Assembly: GCA_032191485.1 (NCBI GenBank)
Contig: JAVDOI010000012.1
Location: forward strand, 19,935,985-19,999,984
Source of the DNA: Leptoclinus maculatus
Lineage: Eukaryota > Chordata > Actinopteri > Perciformes > Stichaeidae
DNA: 64,000 nt
Direction: 5' to 3'
The notes beneath the pieces are model-generated. The model was not told where the DNA came from, did no database searches, and worked only from the letters and a program-made list of their open reading frames with translations. Positions 55,501 through 64,000 of the stretch are shown piece by piece (the stretch's first letter is position 1; each line of letters begins with the position of its first letter). A program made the translations under genes and the position numbers.

Positions 55501-57179
55501 GCCAGTCAAATCAAGCAAGAGGCGGGCTTTACTACTTTACTACTTCCTGTTTGTATGGTTGTACGGTAGATGTGGTTGGAATGGACGTTGATATTAGCGA
55601 TAGTTAATTAGGATTAACTAAATCATTTTCCTCTCCAACTCATTCAACAGCAGAGCAATGGCAAGAGCTCGGCTCATCTGCTGTTTTGCTCGACAGTCTT
55701 TGCCAAGGGGCGCTTTTGAAACGTGCGCGTCTGTTGCCGCGTCTCAGTGTGATCGGAGTCTTACAGGATCTTTTTTTCCCGCCATCACAGTGGTGGAAAT
55801 GGGCTTCCATAGATCTGGCCCCGGGTCCTTGATGTGAAAGCCATAGCTTAATGGAGCTAACGCATGCAGTCACTGTAGATATATCGTCTCCATTAAAAAT
55901 GTACCGACACATTAGGCCTACGGTATGCCACCATATGGGGACTGCAAGAACTGTGATTGCTACAGCATGGATTGCTTGTATTTTCTCCAACTAGCCTCTG
56001 ATTGAGATTGGTGGGAGTGAAGATAATATCAAGCAAGTATAAATGTAAACACAACGACTGGACGGAATAGTCCCACATGGACCTTCCCACTGTCACTCGT
56101 ACCACAGAGTGAGTGATCATAAATTGAATGACTGCGGGACATATAATGAAAAGCACAATACAGCATGATCACGTGGGATGCATCCGTCTTTGTGTTTGTT
56201 TGGCAATGGTTCTATCAATGGGACAAATCCACTAAAATGTAGTCCTATCTATGACAGGGCCGCTGTTGAGCCCTTGTTTCAACTATGAATTGAGCTCTAA
56301 AAGTCAAATAGCAGGTTCTCGTTTCATTGAGTTCACTATGGATTTAACTGTGCAATCAGGAAGTATCAGAATAGAGAGCATAGAGGAGAGCACAGAAAAA
56401 GAAGGAAGGGATAGGAAGATAAAGGATACAACAATTATGAAAGGAAAAGAGAAGAAATAATGCAATTAAAGTAGAAGGGAGCAAAGGACGAGCGGAGAGC
56501 AGAACAGTGAGCAGGAGACCAGAGAGCAAAGCGCCCTCTCTCCTTAGGGGAGGTGCAGGGCTCTTCTAATCAATCCATGGATGCATTGTAAAATCAATGC
56601 TCTGTATAATTAGGGCAATCCAAGGGTAAAAAAAACACCCTGCTCTGCATTTTGCCTCCGTCTGCACTCAGTCTTTGCTTTCCCATGTAAAAACGCCTTC
56701 ATCGTAAACGGCTTTGGGTCACAGTTACATTATTCCAAATTGGTTGGAATAATTGAAAAACCTCTAGGTCCTTGCTATATGACTTGTCACAAAGTGCAAT
56801 AGCCTCAAAGGTAACAATGCGCCATGATAAAAGTTGAGCCGAGCCCATTCTTATAAGTGGCCTGATGGTATTTTCTAATAGTTTTTAGCCTCAGCCAAGC
56901 CACAATCAATACTTCCTCCCGAACCTGCTCATCTTGTTTTTCTTCCTCCAACCACTGAGGACCTCCACCAGACCACACACACACTCTCCTCTTAGAGTTG
57001 TCATCTTTTCCTTTTTCAATCCCTTTATTGGAGATGATGATGAATACTTTCCACACATCACTTTTGTCATATCCCTATTGAAATAAGCATGCAAGCAACT
57101 AAAGACTGGACAAACTTGAAGGCTGTTTGATGTGTGTGGATGTCAGGGTGTATGCCCGTCCTTTTCTCGTGAGCGTGAT
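49567..57179. other. long intergenic stretch, no gene recognised
   Basis: Contains dispersed repeats at about 50060-50340 and 54900-55230 (CATGGCAACCCATCCAATAG, TCTGGACCAA), 50775-50920 (inverted partner of 3240-3420) and 54510-54690. GT array at 52473-52505, GA array at 52759-52781, CT-rich run at 53580-53640. The 52560-52740 and 56530-56740 parts look non-repetitive and could be regulatory, without direct evidence. Confidence 0.55.
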
Positions 57180-58995
57180 ATCTTAGGAACGCCTGGATGG
57201 GATTTCTTCAAATTTGGTACAAACTTCCACTTGGACATAAAACGATGAACTGATTAGAATTTGGTGGTCAAAGGTCAATGTGACTTTGCAAAACCTGTTT
57301 TGTCTGTAACTCAAGAATTCATATGGTAATTAGGATAATTTCACAAAAATGCCTGATAGGATAAAATGTTGAAGTGATGACATTTTGAACAGATGTGGGT
57401 GTAAACTGAAACAGCGGAGGCATCAGTGGCGGCTGGCCCATAGAGGGCACTAGGGCGCCCGCCCCCCCCCTTGAGCCACAGAAATTATAATAATAATAAA
57501 TGATACAAATTGTCAATATTTGTGTTTTTGAAATATGGAATGCACCCAGTAATATGTGCAAAATATGATATCTGCGCAAAATATATGCTTTTCCTGCACG
57601 CCCTCTCCGCCTGTCTGCATGTCTCAGCAGCTCTGGGGCTCTGGAAAAGGAGGCGGGTCTATGAAGCAGTTTAGCCAATTGCTGATTAAAGATATGAATG
57701 TATGACATACAATTTAGCCAATCAGCGTCCTCAAATACATTCAGCATGGGGCAAAATTTGTATCGCCCCGAGCTGCACGTCCTTGTCAGGACTAGTTTCT
57801 ACAGATGAGCGCAAGCACTACTCCTCCAAGACCCGTTTGAGAACTTTGGCCGAGAAACTGCAGGTGAAAGAGCTGATCCCAGATCCGTCTGACCTCACAA
57901 TCAGACAGCAGACTAGCGGGAAAGGGAAGCAGTACATGCAAAGCTTCTCTACTATCTGTACACCAGACAGGTTTGACTAGCTGGATGCAGTCATGCTAAT
58001 AACTTATTTAGCTTTTTAAAACAACGGGGACAGATCCAGCACGGACAGTTAGGGAGTGAGGGATGAGGAGGTAAGGAAACATGAGAACACTAGGACACAC
58101 ATGGAGAACTCTGTCAAGCTACATATTAGGCAAAGTGAACATCTTTTCTTCTACATAGTTGTCCTCAGTCTCATCTGCTTAACTTGGTCATGGAGGCATC
58201 AACATTTAATAGAGATGGTAAATTAACAGTGAAAACTCATCATAGCTTAATTTAACATCAATATTCCTAATTACACTTCATGTTTACTTCTCCTGATCTT
58301 TACCTCCCTATAACAAGGTCTCAATAAATAAACATGTTCTATTATATTTTATATATATGTATATGTGTGTTTTATATTATACTGAATATTATTAGATGAT
58401 ATATATATTATATTATACTGAATTCCCTGTGAGGGTGACATTAATAAGATGTCCTGACGTGTTTATCAAAGTGTTATTTACTGCTTTTTTTCATGTTGGA
58501 ATAAATGTTAAATATTTAACTACAAAGTAGTAATGCGTTTTTGGTATCTTCATTTTTTTTTGCATTAAATCATACTGGGATGTTTACTGAAATTGATTGG
58601 ATGCACAGCCCTACCCAGAAAATGTTATACCAGCCGCCACTGGGAGGCATACAACCGTGAGGTGGTGATTCTAGTTTATCTTTTCTCATTGAGTACAGAT
58701 CTTGATCCACTGAAGAATTTAGAATTAGAAGTTGTGTCTAATAATTAAATTGTAATGGCACTAAAGCCATTGGCTACCGCTGCATTAATAACCATCAGAA
58801 ATATCGAATCAGTTCATTCTTGAGTCCACGTGGACTTTTGTGCCAAATTTGAAGAAATTCCATCCAGGGGTTCCTGAGGTATCTCATTCAGAAGAATGTT
58901 GAATTTTAAGGATTAAAAAAGGATGGGCGGACGGAGGGGCAGACAACCCTGAAAATATAATAACTCAGTCACGGCTGTCGCCGGTGCAGAGGCAT
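57180..58995 (+). repeat. teleost-type dispersed repeat interrupted by hAT-like copy E
   Basis: 57180-57423 (GGGATTTCTTCAAATTTGG and neighbours) and 58643-58995 (GGGGTTCCTGAGGTATCTCA, then GTCGCCGGTGCAGAGGCAT) look like parts of one widespread fish repeat. The hAT-like element at 57424-58642 sits between them. Confidence 0.65.
57424..58642 (+). mobile_element. hAT-like element, second family, copy E (1219 bp)
   Basis: Ends CAGTGGCGGCTGGCCCATAG and CCAGCCGCCACTG, with a perfect 8-bp duplication GGAGGCAT (57416-57423 and 58643-58650). Collinear with copy D except for the nested insertion. A 60-70 codon open stretch near 57800-57980 (KTRLR-LAEKLQVKELIPD, then RQQTSGKGKQY) is shared with copy D; its function is not recognised. 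Confidence 0.92.
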
Positions 58996-60055
58996 ACAAA
59001 TATTAGATGTGTGAGTTTGAAGGCTTGTTAGATGCCAAAAACACTGCATAGCGGTTTCCTATGCAATGAGGAAGTATTTTACAACTGTTGAAAAATTATC
59101 ATGAGAGCAATCATTTAATATTATTATGTCTTAATGATCACAAGTTAAACAATATACAATTCTCCATTCACGTTACAAAGTAATCTACCAAGAATGTGCA
59201 CGTTATTTTGTGCACGTACCTTGTTGCCAGATGTGCATTGTGACAAAAGTTCCGTTTTCTTTGGGGGGGGGGGGGGGGGTTTACACTAGTTTTTTTTTTT
59301 GCTGGAGCCTTCCACTGTGGCATTGAATGAGGGGGAAGTGGTTTTTAATTTGTTTTTATTAAAGACCCACAACCTAGGCTAAGAGTGGGAGATAGCATCA
59401 ACAAGGACCGCAGGGGGGAATGGGGCATTCCAGATTATGAGAACAAAGGGGAAGCATTTGTACAGTCACCTTTGGTAAATAGCTGTATTATTTTTTAGGT
59501 ACAAATAGAAGGAGTACATCAATTAGCTTGCAATTAAGGCTAGCTTAGTGTAGTTGCATGTGGGCTTCTTCCCCAATCATGATGAAGGGGCAATCAAGAG
59601 GATGGTGGGCCGGTAATGGTGGGCTGAGCTGACGTCACAAAAGATGGTGGAGTCTTACCTTTACCTGACCTGACTAAAGATAGACCGAAATTCAACAGTA
59701 TAGTACACATGGTGTGGGGAGCCAACAGGAAAAGGGTAGTAGTGAGGAACCAAAAAAAGAAAAGCATACAAGAGCAGGATGCTGCCAAGACGAAAAATAA
59801 CTGATATATTCAAGCAGGTGGACAGTGTGAGTGCAAGTATCAAGTAGTTAAAATGGTGAAATGATTAACTTAATTAAATGCTCAAGGCTTTCTCAAATGT
59901 TCCTTTATCACTAGCTGCCCAGCTGAGCCATTAAACCATCAAATAAATTGATTAGATTAAATTAAGTTAAAAGGGCTGGGAGAAAAACTCGGCAGTAAAC
60001 TTAATTAGGATTTTACCAAATGAATAAATGTCTGAGGAGACTTAGCCGAGGAGCA
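58996..60055. other. intergenic, no gene recognised
   Basis: AT-rich, with a G17 run at 59263-59279. No exon or repeat family identified. Confidence 0.6.
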
Positions 60056-60060
60056 TAGGG

Positions 60061-60469
60061 TGTCACGACTAGGCTTTGCCTTCTGTGTTCTGTGTGTCTT
60101 TGTGTAGCTCCTCATCCTCCTCACTCTACCTGTCAGTCACTCCCTTCACCTGCATCAGATCACTAACAAAGCACTACCTCCTCATCAGCACAACTCCCCT
60201 CACCTGTTCAAGCCACTTTATAACCCCTGCCTCTCAGTCACTCACTGCCAGATCATTGTTATGTCTACCCGCCTGTTTTTGCTCGTCCTGTTCCCCCGTC
60301 TGCCTGCCCTGTCTCGTTCCCGCTGGATTTCCCCCATCGTCTCGTCTCTTGTCTTGTGCTTGGACTCCCTGTTGTGTTCTGGTAACAATTCCTATTTGTG
60401 TTTATTAAATTCCTGTTTCACGCTACTCTGCCTGGTCTGCGTTTGAGTCCTCCATCATGCCCCGTGACA
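60061..60469 (+). repeat. 5' long terminal repeat (409 bp)
   Basis: TG...CA ends. It contains TTTATAA at 60217-60223 (TATA-like) and ATTAAA at 60404-60409 (poly(A)-like). Confidence 0.88.
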
Positions 60470-61286
60470 GAATGATCTGGCCCGAAACGGACTCAGCAGA
60501 CCACCATTTGGAGCACTGTCTCCATGAGAGGTATGAACAATTAGCGGGAACCCGCCTGGCCTTTAGTGGGTCTCAGTGTCCAGAAGGAAAAACGTGACCT
60601 GATGGACTGCCTGCTCAACCCTCGAAGGAGACAGAGGCAGAGGAAGGGTCAGATTCCCGTTCCCGCTGGGCCGCAGCGTTCCCCTGTTTCCGTCTCCACT
60701 GGGCCGCAGCTAACTCCAGCTCTCCATGTCCTGTAGGCGGTCCGGCCGACTCCAGCTGCCGACTCCAGCTGCCGCATCAGCGCCGCAGCTATCCCCGGAC
60801 CCGGCCGCCGCCGCCTGAGCGCCACAACTATCCCCGGACCCGGCCGCCAGCGCCGCAGCGACCTCCGGTTCCAGTTGCCGCCGTCTCCGAGCAGCAGCGA
60901 CCCCATCCAGCTCCGGCCCCTGTCGTCTCCTCTGAGCCGCAGTCGCTCCCGGACCAGGCCTCTGTCGCCTCAAAGCCGCAGTCGCTCCCGGACCCGGCCG
61001 CCACCAATGAGTTGAACCTATTTTTAGCAGGCTTTGCCATTTGGCTGAGCCTTGCCGTCTCCGAACAGCAGCGACTTCCAGTTCCTGCCGTTGCCGTCTT
61101 CGAGCCGCAGCGACCTCTTCCAGTTCCTGCCGCAGTGACCTCTTCCAGTTTCTGCCGCCTCCGAGCCGCAATCGCTCCCGGTTCCTGCCGACTCCGAGCC
61201 GCAGCCGCTCCCAGTTCCTGCCGGTTCCTGCCGCTGTCGTCTTCGAGCCACAGCGGGTTCCAGTTCCAACCTCATCCAGTCCCGGC
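60470..61286 (+). repeat. LTR-element internal region, GC-rich degenerate tandem repeats
   Basis: From about 60640 on it is built from variants of GAGCCGCAGC, TTCCAGTTCCTGCCG and CCCGGACCCGGCC units. Stops interrupt every long frame on the element strand. The open frames on both strands here are repeat artefacts. Confidence 0.75.
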
Positions 61287-61588
61287 CACTAATCAAGCAC
61301 TCCCTCCTCATCAGCACAACTCCCCTCACCTGTTCAAGCCACTTTATAACCCCTGCCTCTCAGTCACTCACTGCCAGATCATTGTTATGTCTACCCGCCT
61401 GTTTTTGCTCGTCCTGTTCCCGGTTTTCCCGTCTGCCTGCCCTGTCTCGTTCCTGCTGGATTTCCCCCCTCGTCTCTTGTCTTGTGCTTGGACTCCCTGT
61501 TGTGTTCTGGTAACAATTCCTATTTGTGTTTATTAAATTCCTGTTTCACGCTACTCTGCGTTTGAGTCCTCTATCATGCCCCGTGACA
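61287..61588 (+). repeat. 3' long terminal repeat, truncated
   Basis: Matches the 5' LTR from 60161 to its end with a few small indels (for example, it lacks a 9-bp CTGCCTGGT-type unit). The first 100 bp of the LTR and any polypurine tract are missing. Confidence 0.88.
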
Positions 61589-61593
61589 TAGGG

Positions 61594-64000
61594 GTAGAGT
61601 TTATTTCTATGGCAGTTATCAGAAAATAAAAGGAGCATTTAAATGCAAGGCTGTTTTTGGTGCGGGCTTCCAATGTAAAGCTTTTATTGTATCTGTTTGT
61701 ATTTTTATGTTGTGTTCCACAGCCAGGAAGAAATTTGGGCCCATGTGCATATTTAACCATGTTTTACGCTTGACTAGAATTATCTGAGGATATAATGTGA
61801 GTGACTTTTTATTCTATTTCTTCACCTGGCGGAGAGAGAATAACAATCTTTATGTGTGCACTTACAAAGTGGATTCAACCTCCAATAGCTAGATGACAGA
61901 AATTGCAAGTGAATGTAAGGTAATGCAATGTCAAAAAGGATTTAGGACAGCATAACTGATGACTATCAATTGAGGTATAATGTACAGTGAGCTTTCAGGA
62001 TGTTTCAAGTCCTGCTCGCCCTGATGGGGTTCATTCCGCAATGATAACCTGCTCGCTGTACATTATCCTGCTTGTACCACAGTTACTTACTAAAGAAATC
62101 AATAATTTGACAAATATTGATTTATTAAAAATGATTTTATTGCTTCCGCTAAAAAAATAAAGTAGTCCTCTGGCTGAGATCAGAACAGTGTCCATAGCAA
62201 CTTCTTCTACATATGTATTCAACAAAGCCCTGTTATAACATGGAACTAACACTTGTCGGAATCAGGTAGGTGCGAGCAACCTAGTTGCTAGAAATTAAAT
62301 ATTGTCATTGTTTCTACATCCATATGATCCGTTTATCAACATTTCTGGACCGAAAAAAATGTTTCATGAATACATTTCATATCAGCCTTGTATCGCGCAT
62401 GGTTAACAATGTGAAGCGATTGGTTGGCTTTAGACAACAAAACTACTTGGTTAAAGTTAGAAAAAAAGACCATGGTTTGTGTTGAAATAATAAGGTAAAT
62501 TAACCATAACAGATTAACTACCATAAATAAACAACCACCCTTAGTGGACTTTCTCACATCACGTAATGTAACAAGCTTTACATGCATAAACTGAACATCT
62601 GCTTTTCACACTGGTCTCCTGAGTGAAAGTCCCCTGTTTTTTTGACCCATCCACCACCTCTCCTGACCACACTGAGTGGTTACAGTCATATTCTCGTAAC
62701 TTTCATACCAACTTTCAACAGCAGTTGCCCGTTTTTTTATACTTTTGTCACTGTTTTGCACAGTAACAGGGTGGACATTTTATGCTAAAGTTAGCCATTA
62801 CTACTCATGAGATGAAAAACAAGCTAGTACTTAGTGACAACAGGACGATTTTTAGTACATTTATTAACCTTATTTTCAAAATTACCAAAAATGATTGGTT
62901 TCCACTATGAATAAGCGTAACAGGGTAGACATGTTATGGTTTACAACATCATTCAAGCATTCTAAAACATTGATTAAAAAGGTTTATTAAAGAGTGATAC
63001 TTACTCTGCTTCTTGTAGATTATTTTCCCCCAAAAAGTGTATGCTACTTCCTTAGTCACATGACTTGAGGAAATGTCAGGGGGCGTGTGCAGGGAGATGT
63101 GCATCATAGTAACAGGGGGGACAGTCAACTCGGGGACAAAACATATCTTAAAGATTTTAAGCATTAAAAGCGCATTAATAACAAAAAATAACATTTGGTG
63201 TGGAATATTATAAATATAGCTATACAACAATGAGGAAAAATGTGGACTTTGTTTATTTATATTACTTATATCTGTATCTTAATTTGACTAAACATGATTG
63301 GGGACATGGCAGTTTAGCCTACTTGTGCTAAAATTGGAGTAATTATTTTCAATTAAATTATTCTTGTGTATATATCATTTTGTTTTATGGTAGAGGGGGG
63401 TTAACCATGCAAGACAAGCTTTTAGAAAGAATTATAAGCCCATCTTTACACAAAATATACCGGATTATGTATTGGGGACTCAAATGGCACCAAATGCTAG
63501 GAATGACCCAACAACACTTTAGGGCACAAACACTGGTTTCACTGGGCAGGCGGAAGTGAAGGTGGATGGGTCCAACAAACAGTGATCTTTCAGCCAGGGG
63601 ACCGCTGTTTGTTCTCCTGTGAAACGAGAAGTCAATATTGATTTATTTGTCACGTAACTTGCGTATTTCAGTAACGGCACTTCTGTGGTTATTTTAAGCC
63701 AACCAACAATCTTTTCCAAAACCTAAGGAAGTAGTTTTGGTGCCTAAATCTAACTGAGTAGTTTCCTGTGAAGACAAAGTATATTTTAAAAAGACTATGT
63801 GTGGCACAATAAGTCATATGTAGTTCAGGAAGTACAATAGTTGCTTGGGTGTAGTGTAAGTTAAGTGAGTTTATTATGTTTCCTATGTGTTTATGAGGAG
63901 GAAGTGTTCATTTTAGTTCAAATGTGGAGTACAGCGTTATTTATCACCAGCTACATTTGTAGGCAGTAGATCCAGTGGATCGCCAGTAGGTAGCAGTGTC
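61594..64000. other. intergenic, dispersed repeats, no gene recognised
   Basis: 62410-62660 and 63540-63800 resemble the families at 46120-46600 and 27720-27920 (AGACAACAAAACTACTTGG; GGTCCAACAAACAGTGATC; TTTCCTGTGAAGACAAAG). Otherwise AT-rich unique-looking sequence. Confidence 0.6.

Larger units (their letters stand above)
60061..61588 (+). mobile_element. short LTR retrotransposon (1528 bp)
   Basis: Starts TGTCACGACTA, ends CCCCGTGACA, and is flanked by a 5-bp duplication TAGGG (60056-60060 and 61589-61593). The two terminal segments are direct repeats. The internal part is only about 0.8 kb, GC-rich, with proline/serine-rich degenerate tandem units; no protease, reverse transcriptase or integrase is present. 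Probably a deletion derivative of a Ty3/gypsy-type fish element; the clade is a guess. Confidence 0.88.

Noticed and set aside
57702..57980. 92-codon open frame as a host gene
   Set aside because: It is shared by copies D and E of a hAT-like element and runs into the element's own left part; treated as transposon sequence.
60649..61171. Long open frames on the minus strand (up to 153 codons)
   Set aside because: They are antisense readings of GC-rich tandem units inside the LTR element; composition is Arg/Ala/Gly repeat, with no family resemblance.

Overview
The window is vertebrate nuclear DNA, almost certainly from a ray-finned (teleost) fish. One spliced gene is recognisable. It is a GATA-family zinc-finger transcription factor on the minus strand, best matched to gata5: the N-terminus starts MYQSLAL, two CX2CX17CX2C fingers lie in separate exons, and the C-terminus ends WCALSQA. 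The rest is non-coding sequence with long CA/GT microsatellites and fish-type mobile elements (hAT, Tc1/mariner, L2-like LINE, LTR element, SINE).

Layout. 1-9.9 kb: intergenic sequence with CA/GT arrays, a dispersed repeat at 2.7-3.1 kb and a decayed minisatellite at 9.1-9.7 kb. 9.9-17.6 kb: gata5 on the minus strand, with six coding exons between 16932 and 11057 encoding 382 residues, a probable non-coding first exon near 17.5-17.6 kb, and seven WGATAR motifs packed into 386 bp around the putative promoter. 17.8-29.4 kb: upstream flank with two adjacent perfect hairpins, inverted and direct repeats and dispersed repeat copies. 29.5-45.1 kb: a transposon-rich block with three copies of one hAT family (29.5, 36.5 and 39.2 kb), a 5'-truncated L2-like LINE (31.5-34.1 kb), an internally deleted Tc1-like element (35.2-36.1 kb) and a second hAT-like family carrying a nested third element (42.9-45.1 kb). 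45-64 kb: no recognisable gene. It holds a GA array, a LINE reverse-transcriptase relic split by a tRNA-derived SINE, an 87-nt hairpin, a second copy of the 42.9-kb element at 57.4-58.6 kb that keeps the unfilled site of the nested insertion, and a short LTR element at 60.1-61.6 kb.

How it fits together. gata5 is the only candidate host gene; in vertebrates it specifies endoderm and cardiac mesoderm. Its introns and flanks carry all the cis-sequence visible here. The roughly 46 kb upstream contains no other exon I can recognise, so any conserved non-coding sequence there could be regulatory, but I cannot measure conservation from one sequence. The mobile elements are all broken (frameshifts, stops, internal deletions or missing catalytic residues). 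Their boundaries are nevertheless often exact, because target-site duplications can be read directly.
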